Assembly: GCF_000350085.1 (NCBI RefSeq) | Contig: NZ_CAUM01000017.1 | Span: 1 to 64,000 of the forward strand | Source of the DNA: Mesorhizobium metallidurans STM 2683 | GTDB lineage: Bacteria > Pseudomonadota > Alphaproteobacteria > Rhizobiales > Rhizobiaceae | Length of the DNA stretch: 64,000 nucleotides | Direction: 5' to 3' | Part shown: piece after piece, positions 1-8,233 of the stretch | Position numbering within the stretch: the first letter of the stretch is position 1 | How the letters are laid out: every line of letters starts with the position of its first letter | The notes under the pieces: model-generated | What the model was told of the DNA's origin: nothing | The model's database searches: none | Seen by the model: the letters and a program-made list of their open reading frames with translations, nothing else | Position numbers and translations under genes: made by a program

Positions 1-301
1 CCGACGTGGCGTAGTTCTGGGTGCCGAAACCGGCGACCACGACAAGCACGTCGGTTGGTTCAGCCGCATCGAAGCGGCCGCTGACCGCCACCGGCAGTCC
101 GCATGTGGTGACCGGCGCCTCGCCGGTTACCGAGACCAGTTTGAAATCGAAGAGGATCTCGCCGGAAATGCGGTTGGCCGCACGCAACGGATCGACGGCC
201 GAGGCCACGCACATGATCGACGAACCTGAGAACACCAGAAACGTCACCTTGAGCGGCAAGCGCTCAGAGCGAAAGATATCAGGTTTTTCGCTTTTGATCA
301 T
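1..301 (-). CDS. GlxA-family (DJ-1/PfpI + AraC) transcriptional regulator, N-terminal part
   Basis: Reading the minus strand from an ATG at 301 gives about 100 uninterrupted residues that run off the left edge of the window. They contain the start of a class I glutamine amidotransferase-like (DJ-1/PfpI) fold typical of GlxA/CdhR regulators: a beta-strand ending LVFSGSSIMCVASAVDPLRAAN, then VVVAGFGTQNYAT. The AraC-type DNA-binding half would lie outside the window. It is divergent from a carnitine catabolism operon, the usual position of CdhR-like activators, so control of that operon is the likely role. This is an inference from family and position. The spacer to the next gene is 77 nt. Confidence 0.85.
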   Translation of the reverse strand, partial: MIKSEKPDIFRSERLPLKVTFLVFSGSSIMCVASAVDPLRAANRISGEILFDFKLVSVTGEAPVTTCGLPVAVSGRFDAAEPTDVLVVVAGFGTQNYATS

Positions 302-378
302 GAGTACTTCGTAAAACGCAAAACAGTTTCCGGCAAGTCGGGCATTGTTATGGTCTGTCTCGAATGGGAGGAAGTTTC

Positions 379-1296
379 ATGCCGCTCGCGATGAACCGTG
401 AGGTTTTCATAACCTGTGCCGTGACCGGGTCCGGCGGCTCGCAGGACCGCAGCCCGCATGTGCCGCGCTCGCCCAAGCAGATCGCCGATTCGGCGATCGA
501 TGCGGCAAAGGCGGGTGCGGCGATTGTCCACTGCCATGTGCGCGATCCCGAGACCGGCAAGCCCAGGCGCGACGTCAATCTCTACCGTGAGGTGACCGAG
601 CGCATCCGCGCGGCAGACGTCGACGTGGTGCTGAACCTGACCGCCGGCATGGGCGGCGACATGGTGTTCGGCTCGCCCGAAGCGCCGCTGCCCCTGAACG
701 AAAAGGGCACCGATATGGGCGGCGCCACCAATCGCGTGGAGCATGTGCGCCAATGCCTGCCGGAAATCTGTACGCTGGATTGCGGCACGATGAATTTCGC
801 AGAGGCCGACTATGTCATGACCAACACGCCTGGCATGCTGCGCGCCATGGGCGGCATGATGACGGCGCTCGGCGTCAAGCCGGAGATCGAAGCCTTCGAC
901 ACCGGGCATCTGTGGTTCGCCAAGCAGTTGGTCGAGGAACAGGTGCTGAAGCCGGATGCTCTGGTGCAGCTCTGCATGGGCGTGCCATGGGGCGCGCCTG
1001 ACGATCTCAACACCTTCATGGCCATGGTCAACAATGTGCCGTCGACCTGGAACTGGTCGGCCTTTTCGATCGGCCGCAACCAGATGGCCTATGCCGCCGC
1101 CGCGGTGCTGGCCGGTGGCAATGTCCGCGTCGGGCTGGAAGACAATCTCTGGCTCGACAAGGGCGTGCTCGCCACCAATGCGCAGTTGGTCGAACGTGCC
1201 GCCAGCATCGTCACCAATCTCGGCGCCAGGATCCTTGGACCGGAAGAAGTGCGCCAGAAGCTGAACCTGACCAAGCGCGCGCCGATAGCGGCATAA
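379..1296 (+). CDS. 3-dehydrocarnitine cleavage enzyme (BKACE family)
   Basis: A beta-keto acid cleavage enzyme (BKACE, DUF849) of 305 residues. In carnitine degraders this family condenses 3-dehydrocarnitine with acetyl-CoA to give betainyl-CoA and acetoacetate. The zinc-binding VHCHVRDPETGKP segment lies near residue 50, and the late motif VRVGLEDN carries the conserved Glu ligand. I chose the ATG at 379 because GGGAGGA at 366-372 is well spaced before it; an in-frame ATG at 364 has no ribosome-binding site. It is the first gene of a tight operon with L-carnitine dehydrogenase, which supports the dehydrocarnitine specificity over other BKACE substrates such as 3-keto-5-aminohexanoate. Confidence 0.88.
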   Translation: MPLAMNREVFITCAVTGSGGSQDRSPHVPRSPKQIADSAIDAAKAGAAIVHCHVRDPETGKPRRDVNLYREVTERIRAADVDVVLNLTAGMGGDMVFGSPEAPLPLNEKGTDMGGATNRVEHVRQCLPEICTLDCGTMNFAEADYVMTNTPGMLRAMGGMMTALGVKPEIEAFDTGHLWFAKQLVEEQVLKPDALVQLCMGVPWGAPDDLNTFMAMVNNVPSTWNWSAFSIGRNQMAYAAAAVLAGGNVRVGLEDNLWLDKGVLATNAQLVERAASIVTNLGARILGPEEVRQKLNLTKRAPIAA

Positions 1297-1317
1297 ATTA
1301 TTCGCTGGGAGGTCGAC

Positions 1318-1947
1318 ATGACTACTGTCAAATTCACCGCGATGAAGGATGGCGACAAGGACGACTACGAATTCCTGACCGCCCATGAAATCGACTATGC
1401 CGCAAAGACCGGCGAGCGGCTGCTCGATGCGCTGGTCCAACTCGACGAGGGCCTGTCCGGCTACAAGATCACCCGGCTCGGCCATTCGCTGCAGGCGGCC
1501 ACCCGCGCGTGGCGCGACGGCGCCGACACCGACTGGATCGCCTGCGCGCTGCTGCACGATATCGGCGACATCCACGCGCCCTACAATCACGACGAATATG
1601 CCGCCGCCATCCTGAAACCCTTCGTGCGCGAGCAATGCACCTGGGTGGTGGAGAAGCATGGCGATTTCCAGCGCCTCTATTATGCCCACCATCTCGGCGG
1701 CAATCCCCATGCCCGCGACCGCTTCGCCGGCCACGCCTATTTCGACGATTGCGACCAATTTTGCGAGCGTTGGGACCAGTCGAGCTTCGACCCGGACTAC
1801 GAGACGCTGCCGATCGATTTCTTCCGGCCCCTCGTGCTCGAAGTGTTCGCGCGCAAAGCTTATGACCCGGCCATGATCCGCGCCGGCGAGCGCGTGCCTC
1901 TCGTCGATCCAGCAATTGCCAGGACAAGAACCGGAGCCTCCGCATGA
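1318..1947 (+). CDS. HD-domain protein resembling PhnZ/TmpB mixed-valent diiron oxygenases
   Basis: A 209-residue HD-domain protein. The motifs LGHSLQAA (H56), ALLHDIGD (H80, D81), H91 in PYNHDEY and H114 in VEKHGDF, followed by D146 or D153, match the ligand pattern of diiron HD oxygenases such as PhnZ, including the same 24-residue spacing between the first His and the HD pair. The family's Tyr-x-x-Glu clamp upstream of the first His seems to be Leu-x-x-Tyr here. It lies between the BKACE and carnitine dehydrogenase genes; its TGA overlaps the next ATG (ATGA). The substrate is unknown. A quaternary-amine compound is plausible from context, and a phosphohydrolase cannot be excluded. Confidence 0.8.
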   Translation: MTTVKFTAMKDGDKDDYEFLTAHEIDYAAKTGERLLDALVQLDEGLSGYKITRLGHSLQAATRAWRDGADTDWIACALLHDIGDIHAPYNHDEYAAAILKPFVREQCTWVVEKHGDFQRLYYAHHLGGNPHARDRFAGHAYFDDCDQFCERWDQSSFDPDYETLPIDFFRPLVLEVFARKAYDPAMIRAGERVPLVDPAIARTRTGASA

Positions 1948-3047
1948 GCATCATCAACAAGGCAGCCGCCATCGGCGGCGGTGTCATCGGCGCCGGCTGG
2001 GTGGCGCGTCTGCTCCTCAACGGCATCGACGTGTCGATCTTCGATCCCGACCCGCAAGCGTCGCGCAAGGTCGGCGAAGTGATGAAGGGCGCGCGCCGCG
2101 CCTATAAGCAGATGCTGCCCGGCGGCCTGCCCAAGGAAGGCAAGCTGACTTTCGCCAAGACGATCGCCGAGGCGGTGGCCGATGCCGATTTCATCCAGGA
2201 AAGCGTGCCCGAAAGGCTCGACCTCAAGCACAAGGTGCTGGCCGAGATCGACACGCATGCGCCGGCCAACGCCATTGTCGGCTCGTCGACCTCAGGCATC
2301 AAGCCGACCGACATGCAGGTGGCGATGAAGAAGCATCCGGAACGGCTGGTGGTCGGCCACCCGTTCAACCCGGTCTATCTCCTGCCGCTGGTCGAGATCG
2401 TCGGCGGCGAGCAGACCTTTCCGGAGGCGATCGAGGTCGCCAAGGAGATCTATGCCTCGATCGGCATGAAGCCTGTCGTCATCCGCAAGGAGATCGAGGC
2501 CTTCGTCGGCGACCGCCTGCTCGAAGCCGCATGGCGCGAGGCGCTGTGGCTGATCAAGGACGGCATCTGCACCGTCGAGGAGCTCGACGATATCATGCGC
2601 TATGGCTTCGGCCTGCGCTGGGCGCAGATGGGCATGTTCCAGGTCTATCGCGTCGCCGGCGGCGAGGCCGGCATGCGCCACTTCATGGCACAGTTCGGGC
2701 CGTGCCTGAAATGGCCGTGGACCAAGCTGATGGATGTGCCGGAATTCAACGACGAGCTGGTCGACCTGATCGCCACCCAGTCGGACGACCAGGCGCATGG
2801 CCTGTCGATCCGGGAGCTGGAAAAGATCCGCGACGACAATCTGGTCGCGATCATGGAGGCGCTGTCGAAGCAGAACAAGGGCAAGGGCTGGGGCGCCGGC
2901 GCGCTGCACAAGGACTATACGAAGCAGTTGGCCAAACTGGCGGCGAAGACGCCCGTAGCCTCCAAGGCAGCCGCAAAGGCCAAGGCGACCAAGCCGGTGA
3001 AGAAGGCAAAGGCCGAAAAGGCGAAGAAGAACAAGAAGAAAGGCTGA
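1944..3047 (+). CDS. lcdH: L-carnitine dehydrogenase
   Basis: A 3-hydroxyacyl-CoA dehydrogenase-fold protein (367 aa) that oxidises L-carnitine to 3-dehydrocarnitine with NAD+. The Rossmann motif GGGVIGAGW is at residues 11-19, STSGIKPTDMQ and GHPFNPVYLLPLVE follow, and the helical C-terminal domain ends near residue 325. The last 45 or so residues are almost only Lys and Ala (KAAAKAKATKPVKKAKAEKA and onward). In some rhizobia, as I recall, this enzyme carries a C-terminal betainyl-CoA thioesterase domain; none is visible here. It overlaps the HD gene by 4 nt and is followed 4 nt later by the acyl-CoA dehydrogenase gene. Confidence 0.9.
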   Translation: MSIINKAAAIGGGVIGAGWVARLLLNGIDVSIFDPDPQASRKVGEVMKGARRAYKQMLPGGLPKEGKLTFAKTIAEAVADADFIQESVPERLDLKHKVLAEIDTHAPANAIVGSSTSGIKPTDMQVAMKKHPERLVVGHPFNPVYLLPLVEIVGGEQTFPEAIEVAKEIYASIGMKPVVIRKEIEAFVGDRLLEAAWREALWLIKDGICTVEELDDIMRYGFGLRWAQMGMFQVYRVAGGEAGMRHFMAQFGPCLKWPWTKLMDVPEFNDELVDLIATQSDDQAHGLSIRELEKIRDDNLVAIMEALSKQNKGKGWGAGALHKDYTKQLAKLAAKTPVASKAAAKAKATKPVKKAKAEKAKKNKKKG

Positions 3048-3051
3048 GACG

Positions 3052-4215
3052 ATGGATTTCGGTCTTTCGGAGGAACAGAAGCTCATCGTCGAGACGACAC
3101 GCGCCTTCGTCGAGAACGAGCTTTACCCGCATGAGCGCGAGGTGGAGCGCACCGGCGTGCTGCGCCGCGAGCTGATCGAGGAGATAAAGGCCAAAGCGAT
3201 CGAGGCCGGGCTCTACGCCGCCAACATGCCGGCCGATGTCGGCGGCGCCGGGCTCGATACGGTGACCTGGCTGCTCTACGAAAAGGAACTCGGCCGCGCC
3301 AACTACGCGCTGCACTGGACCTGCGTGGCGCGTCCGTCCAACATCCTGTTGGCCGGCACGCCTGAGCAGCGTGAAAAATATCTGTTTCCTTGCATCCGCG
3401 GCGAGAAATGGGACTGCCTGGCGATGACCGAGCCGGGTGCCGGCTCCGACCTGCGCGGCATGAAGGCGACCGCTGTGCAGGATGGCGACGACTGGGTGCT
3501 GAACGGCACCAAGCACTTTATCTCCCACGCCGATCTCGCCGATTTCGCCATCGTTTTCATGGCCTCGGGTGAGGAAGAAACCTCGCGCGGCAAGCGCAAG
3601 AAGATCACTGCCTTCTTCGTCGACAAGGGCACCAAGGGCTTTGCCGTGCGCGACGGCTACCGCAACGTCTCGCATCGCGGCTACACCAACGCCATCCTCG
3701 AATTCGACGATTGCCGGCTGCCGGGAGCCCAAGTGCTCGGCGAGGTCCACAGGGGTTTCGACGTCGCCAATTCATGGCTCGGCGCGACCCGCCTGCAGGT
3801 CGGCGCCACCTGCCTCGGCCGCGCCGAGCGGGCGCTTGGCCATGCCATCGAATATGCCGCGCAGCGCCAGCAGTTCGGCCAACAGATCGGCAAGTTCCAG
3901 GGCGTTTCGTTCAAGCTCGCCGACATGGCGACCGAATTGAAGGCCGCCGACCTGATGGTGTTCGAAGCCGGCTGGAAGTACGATCAGGGCACCGTCACCG
4001 ATCAGGACATGGCCATGGCCAAGCTGAAGGCCACCGAAATGCTTGCCTTCGTTGCCGACGAGGCGATCCAGATCCATGGCGGCATGGGGCTGATGGACGA
4101 TCTGCCGCTGGAGCGCATCTGGCGCGACGCCCGCGTCGAGCGCATCTGGGAAGGCACGTCGGAAATCCAGCGCCACATCATTTCGCGGGCACTCCTGCGG
4201 GCGGTTGGGGGCTGA
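3052..4215 (+). CDS. Acyl-CoA dehydrogenase, probable gamma-butyrobetainyl-CoA dehydrogenase
   Basis: A 387-residue FAD acyl-CoA dehydrogenase. The family signatures are in order: the helical N-terminal domain, AMTEPGAGSDLRGM near residue 125, the central beta domain, then QQFGQQIGKFQ and the C-terminal IQIHGGMGLMDDLPLERIWRD with WEGTSEIQRHIISR. From the flanking carnitine dehydrogenase and CaiD-like genes, the likely substrate is gamma-butyrobetainyl-CoA, giving crotonobetainyl-CoA. This is inference, since the sequence alone does not fix chain specificity. It starts 4 nt after lcdH and is probably translated from the same mRNA. Confidence 0.85.
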   Translation: MDFGLSEEQKLIVETTRAFVENELYPHEREVERTGVLRRELIEEIKAKAIEAGLYAANMPADVGGAGLDTVTWLLYEKELGRANYALHWTCVARPSNILLAGTPEQREKYLFPCIRGEKWDCLAMTEPGAGSDLRGMKATAVQDGDDWVLNGTKHFISHADLADFAIVFMASGEEETSRGKRKKITAFFVDKGTKGFAVRDGYRNVSHRGYTNAILEFDDCRLPGAQVLGEVHRGFDVANSWLGATRLQVGATCLGRAERALGHAIEYAAQRQQFGQQIGKFQGVSFKLADMATELKAADLMVFEAGWKYDQGTVTDQDMAMAKLKATEMLAFVADEAIQIHGGMGLMDDLPLERIWRDARVERIWEGTSEIQRHIISRALLRAVGG

Positions 4216-4238
4216 ACAGCGCAATGTTCGCATTCCTT

Positions 4239-4413
4239 CGCGCCCCCCTCTGTCCTGCCCTCTTTGCCAAAACTTGGCATCTCCCCCTCAAGGGGGGAGA
4301 TCAGCCATCATCTCTGATTTCGCCAATTGCCACCGTTCCGGGTCTCGAGCCGACAGCAAAGCTGCCAATCTCCCCCCTTGAGGGGGAGATGCCCGGCGGG
4401 GCAGAGGGGGGTG
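4239..4413. repeat. Composite palindromic intergenic repeat (GGGGGAGAT family)
   Basis: The spacer before the acyl-CoA synthetase gene is almost wholly repeat. An outer arm (4241-4259, CCCCCCTCTGTCCTGCC type) is roughly complementary to 4393-4413. Inside are two self-complementary blocks, near 4271-4293 (CTCCCCCTCAAGGGGGGAGA) and 4370-4391 (CTCCCCCCTTGAGGGGGAGA). Related GC-rich blocks with the CTGTCCTGCCGGAC word recur near 14450. The 3' edge ends in AGAGGGGGGTG, only a few bases before the next start codon, so the repeat appears to supply that gene's ribosome-binding site. Confidence 0.8.
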
Positions 4414-4416
4414 CTC

Positions 4417-6495
4417 ATGCACAAGCTTGAGCGTCTTCTGCGCCCCAGATCGATCGCCGTGTTCGGCGGCGCGCAGGCGGCCGCTGTGGTTGCCCAGTCG
4501 ATCAAGATGGGCTTTGCCGGCGAGATCTGGCCGGTGCATCCGACCAAGGACGAGGTTGCCGGCCGCAAAGCCTATCGTTCCGTGGCCGAGCTGCCCGGCG
4601 CGCCGGATGCAGCCTTCGTCGGGGTCAACCGGCATCTCACCATCGAGGTGATCAAGGCGCTGGCCGAACGCGGCGCCGGTGGCGCCGTCTGTTTTGCTGC
4701 CGGCTTCCTTGAGACGGAAGCCTATGACGAGGACGGCGAGCGGCTGCAGGCCGAACTGGTCGCCGCCGCCGGCCAGATGCCGATCATCGGGCCGAACTGC
4801 TACGGCCTGATCAACTATGCCGACGGCGCGCTGCTGTGGCCCGACCAGCATGGCGGCATCAGGCTGGCCGAAGGCGGCAAGGGCGTCGCCATCATCACCC
4901 AGTCGTCCAACATCGCCATCAACATGACGATGCAGAAACGCGGCCTGCCGATAGCCTTCCTGATGACCGCCGGCAACCAGGCGCAGACCGGGCTTTCCGA
5001 AATGGCGCTTGGGCTGATCGAGGACGAGCGTGTCACGTCGCTTGGCCTGCATATCGAGGCCTTCGATTCAGTAGCCGGCTTCGAAAGACTGGCGGCGCGG
5101 GCGCGCGAACTGAAAAAACCTGTTATCGCCATGAAGGTGGGCCGCTCCGAACAGGCGCGACAAGCGACGGTGTCGCACACCGCATCGCTCGCCGGCTCCG
5201 ACGCCGCGTCAGGCGCCTTCCTGAAGCGGCTCGGCATCGCCCGCGTCGATTCCATCCCCGCCTTCATCGAGGCGCTGAAATTGCTGCACGTCACCGGACC
5301 GCTGCCCGGCTACCTCCTGTCGTCGATGAGTTGTTCGGGCGGCGAGGCTTCGGTCATGGCCGACAGTGCCGAGGGCCGCTGGGTGAATTTCCCCGTGCTC
5401 ACCGACAAGCACCGCGCCCATGTCAAATCGACGCTCGGGCCGCTGGTCGCGGTCGCCAACCCGTTGGACTACCACACCTTCATCTGGAACAACGAGCCGG
5501 CGATGACCGCCACCTTCACCGCCATGGTGTCGGGCGGCTTCGACCTCAACATGCTGGTGCTCGACTTCCCACGCCCCGACCGCTGCTCGGTCACCGACTG
5601 GTGGGCGACGCTGCGCGCCTTCGAGTCGGCGCTGAAGACCAACAAGGCGCACGGCGCGATCGTCTCTTCGCTGCCGGAGAACCTGCCGGAGGAATACACC
5701 GCCGAACTGATGGCGCGCGGCATGGTGCCGTTGTTCGGTATTTCCGAGGCTCTGGACGCCGCCCAGGCGGCTGCTTTCATCGGCTGGGCGTGGCGCGAAC
5801 CGCAGGCGCAACCGATCGACACGTCAGCCTCCGGCGCGCCGGCCGGCGATCATGTAACGCCCGACGAGGCGGAGGCGAAGGCGCGGCTGATCGAGGCCGG
5901 GCTTTCGGTGCCCAAGGGCGAACGCGCCGGCAATGCGGTCGAAGCGGTGATCTCCTCGATGGCGCTCGGCTTCCCGGTGGCGCTGAAGGCGTTGGGCGTC
6001 ACCCACAAATCCGAACTCGGCGCGGTGCGGCTCAACCTCAAGGATGCTGAATCCGTCAGCGCCGCCGCCCACGATCTGTTACCGCTCGGCTCCGGCCTCT
6101 ATGTCGAGCGCATGGTGCGCGACGGCGTCGCCGAGCTGATCGTCGGCTTCACCCGCGACCCGATGTTCGGCGCGGTGATGACGCTCGGCACCGGCGGCGT
6201 GCTGGTCGAATTGCTGCGCGACAGCGTCACGCTGATGCTGCCGGCGACGCGCGACGACATCGAGGCGGCGCTGCGTGGCCTGAAACTGTTCCCGCTGCTC
6301 GAAGGCTATCGCGGCCGGCCCAAGGCCGATGTCGCGGCGGCCATCGACGCCATAGCAGGCATTGCCGCCTTCGTGCAGAAGAATGCCGGCGAGATCGAGG
6401 AACTCGACATCAATCCGCTGATCGTCTGCGCGCAAGGCAAGGGCGCCTGGATCGCCGACGCGCTGCTGGTGCTGGGAGAGAAAAAGCATGTCTGA
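4417..6495 (+). CDS. ADP-forming acyl-CoA synthetase (acetate-CoA ligase family)
   Basis: A 692-residue single-chain NDP-forming acyl-CoA synthetase. The order is a CoA-binding Rossmann domain starting LRPRSIAVFGGAQAAA, succinyl-CoA-synthetase-like domains with MKVGRSEQARQATVSHTASL (catalytic His), and a C-terminal ATP-grasp domain (VALKALGVTHKSELGAV, ELDINPLIVC). The ORF is open upstream to 4327, but that part is read from the repeat; the ATG at 4417 begins the conserved protein and has a purine-rich site at 4404-4411. In this operon it probably activates gamma-butyrobetaine or crotonobetaine to the CoA thioester. This differs from CaiC, which is AMP-forming, so the assignment is inferred from context. 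Confidence 0.85.
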   Translation: MHKLERLLRPRSIAVFGGAQAAAVVAQSIKMGFAGEIWPVHPTKDEVAGRKAYRSVAELPGAPDAAFVGVNRHLTIEVIKALAERGAGGAVCFAAGFLETEAYDEDGERLQAELVAAAGQMPIIGPNCYGLINYADGALLWPDQHGGIRLAEGGKGVAIITQSSNIAINMTMQKRGLPIAFLMTAGNQAQTGLSEMALGLIEDERVTSLGLHIEAFDSVAGFERLAARARELKKPVIAMKVGRSEQARQATVSHTASLAGSDAASGAFLKRLGIARVDSIPAFIEALKLLHVTGPLPGYLLSSMSCSGGEASVMADSAEGRWVNFPVLTDKHRAHVKSTLGPLVAVANPLDYHTFIWNNEPAMTATFTAMVSGGFDLNMLVLDFPRPDRCSVTDWWATLRAFESALKTNKAHGAIVSSLPENLPEEYTAELMARGMVPLFGISEALDAAQAAAFIGWAWREPQAQPIDTSASGAPAGDHVTPDEAEAKARLIEAGLSVPKGERAGNAVEAVISSMALGFPVALKALGVTHKSELGAVRLNLKDAESVSAAAHDLLPLGSGLYVERMVRDGVAELIVGFTRDPMFGAVMTLGTGGVLVELLRDSVTLMLPATRDDIEAALRGLKLFPLLEGYRGRPKADVAAAIDAIAGIAAFVQKNAGEIEELDINPLIVCAQGKGAWIADALLVLGEKKHV

Positions 6496-7270
6496 TGTCA
6501 TTTCGACCCGCCGCGAAGGCACGATCCTCGAAGTCACGCTCGACCGGCCGAAGGCCAACGCCATCGACCTCAAGACGTCGCGGCTGATGGGCGAGACATT
6601 CAAGGCGTTCCGTGACGACCCCGAGCTGCGCGTCGCCATCGTCAAGACCGCCGGCGACAAGTTCTTCTGCGCCGGCTGGGACCTGAAGGCCGCGGCCGGC
6701 GGTGACGCGGTCGATGGCGACTATGGCGTCGGCGGCTTCGCCGGGCTGCAGGAGTTGCGTGACCTCAACAAGCCGGTCATCGCCTGCGTCAACGGCATGG
6801 CCGTCGGCGGCGGCTTCGAACTGGCGCTGTCCTGCGACTTGATCTACGCGTCGGACCATTCCTCCTTCGCGCTGCCCGAAATCCGCGCCGGCACCTTGGC
6901 CGATGCGGCGACGATCAAATTGCCGAAGCGCATCCCCTATCACGTTGCCATGGACCTGTTGCTTACCGGCCGCTGGATGGATGTGGCGGAAGCGCATCGC
7001 TGGGGCCTTGTCAACGAAGTGCTGCCCAAGGAAAAGCTCGAGGAGCGCGTCTGGGAGATTGCCCGGCTGCTGGCCGGCGGCCCGCCGCTGGTCTTCGCCG
7101 CGATCAAGGAAACGGCGCGGGTGGCCGAGGCGCTGACCTTCCAGGATGCGATGAACAAGGTGACGCGCCGACAGTTGCCGACCGTCGATGCGCTGTATGG
7201 ATCCGAGGACGGCATGGAAGGTTTTCGCGCCTTTGCCGAAAAGCGCGACCCGGTGTGGAAGGGGAAGTGA
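6488..7270 (+). CDS. caiD: Carnitinyl-CoA dehydratase (CaiD-like enoyl-CoA hydratase)
   Basis: A 260-residue crotonase. It shares long stretches with my recollection of Escherichia coli CaiD: an N-terminal LDRPKANAIDLKTS, the CAGWDLKAAA oxyanion segment, VGGGFELALS, SFALPE, and the distinctive C-terminus FAEKRDPVWKG. CaiD interconverts carnitinyl-CoA and crotonobetainyl-CoA, so this gene is the best single anchor for the substrate of the acyl-CoA dehydrogenase and synthetase upstream. It overlaps the synthetase gene by 8 nt. A general enoyl-CoA hydratase is the alternative but is less likely given these matches and the neighbours. Confidence 0.85.
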   Translation: MSDVISTRREGTILEVTLDRPKANAIDLKTSRLMGETFKAFRDDPELRVAIVKTAGDKFFCAGWDLKAAAGGDAVDGDYGVGGFAGLQELRDLNKPVIACVNGMAVGGGFELALSCDLIYASDHSSFALPEIRAGTLADAATIKLPKRIPYHVAMDLLLTGRWMDVAEAHRWGLVNEVLPKEKLEERVWEIARLLAGGPPLVFAAIKETARVAEALTFQDAMNKVTRRQLPTVDALYGSEDGMEGFRAFAEKRDPVWKGK

Positions 7271-7287
7271 ATAACAGGCCAGTATCC

Positions 7288-8229
7288 ATGACCGACTACA
7301 AAACCCTCATCGACGCAGAGACCTGGGCCTTCATCGAGAAGACCAATTCCTATTACCCGCCGGATACGATCGACTACACGATCGCGCGGCAGCGCGAGAT
7401 CTACGACCGCATGTGCCGCGAATTCTTTGCCGGCTACCCGGAGGGCGTCACAGCCGAAACGACCGCCATTGCCACGCCTTCGCACACCATCCCGATCCGC
7501 ATCTACCGGACGCCGGCGACGGAAGCGGCGGCGATGGTGCTGTATTTCCATGGCGGCGGTTTCATTCTCGGTGGGCTGGACAGCCATGACGATGTCTGCG
7601 CCGAGCTTTGCGCCCGCACTGGCTTTGAGGTGGTTTCGGTCGACTACCGGCTGGCGCCCGAACACCTTCATCCGGCCGGCTTCGACGACGCCGTCAGCGC
7701 CTTCGAATGGGCGGCAACCACCTACAAGCGGCCGATCCTGCTTTGCGGCGACAGCGCCGGCGGCAATCTCGCCGCAGCCGTCAGCCATGCGACGCGCGGC
7801 CATGCGCGAAAACCGATCGGCCAGGTGCTGATCTATGCAGGGCTTTTCGGCGACCGTTCAAAGGGGTCCTATGTGACGCATGCCGAGGCGCCCATGCTGA
7901 CGACCCGCGATATCGAATTTTACAGGCACATCCGCACTGGCGGGGTGGACCGAACCGGCGAGATCACGCTGTCACCGCTGGCCGACGCCGATTTTGCCTA
8001 TCTGCCACCAACCGTGCTGATCACCGCCGAATGCGACCCGCTGTCCTCCGACGGCGAAGCCTATCGCGACCGCATCGTGGCGGCGGGCGGGCACGCCTAT
8101 TGGTTCGAGGAGCCGGGGCTGGTGCACGGCTATCTCAGGGCCAGGCACACGGTCGGCCGGGCGCGTTCGAGCTTTACCCGGATCGTCGAGGCAGTGTCGG
8201 CTCTGGGACGAGGCGAATGGATCTGGTGA
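7288..8229 (+). CDS. Alpha/beta hydrolase, hormone-sensitive lipase type
   Basis: A 313-residue hydrolase with the HSL-family oxyanion motif YFHGGGFILGG near residue 85, YRLAPEH, the nucleophile elbow CGDSAGGNLA, and a late D and H (ECDPLSSDG, PGLVHGYLR) that complete the triad. The ATG at 7288 is preferred because the conserved region starts there; in-frame GTG codons lie at 7255 and 7267. It is the last gene of the carnitine operon, 17 nt after caiD. A thioesterase for betainyl-CoA or carnitinyl-CoA is otherwise missing from the cluster, so this could fill that step; the sequence does not prove it. Confidence 0.8.
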   Translation: MTDYKTLIDAETWAFIEKTNSYYPPDTIDYTIARQREIYDRMCREFFAGYPEGVTAETTAIATPSHTIPIRIYRTPATEAAAMVLYFHGGGFILGGLDSHDDVCAELCARTGFEVVSVDYRLAPEHLHPAGFDDAVSAFEWAATTYKRPILLCGDSAGGNLAAAVSHATRGHARKPIGQVLIYAGLFGDRSKGSYVTHAEAPMLTTRDIEFYRHIRTGGVDRTGEITLSPLADADFAYLPPTVLITAECDPLSSDGEAYRDRIVAAGGHAYWFEEPGLVHGYLRARHTVGRARSSFTRIVEAVSALGRGEWIW

Positions 8230-8233
8230 GATC

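Noticed and set aside
298..1758. Long minus-strand open frame across the BKACE and HD genes
   Set aside because: It lies antisense to two clear conserved proteins, and its translation shows only GC-driven low-complexity sequence.
1318..1947. Phosphonate catabolism locus
   Set aside because: The HD protein resembles PhnZ, but no phnY, phn transporter or C-P lyase gene is nearby; the neighbours all point to carnitine.
4327..4416. N-terminal extension of the acyl-CoA synthetase
   Set aside because: These 30 codons are read from a palindromic repeat; the conserved protein and a ribosome-binding site fit ATG 4417.
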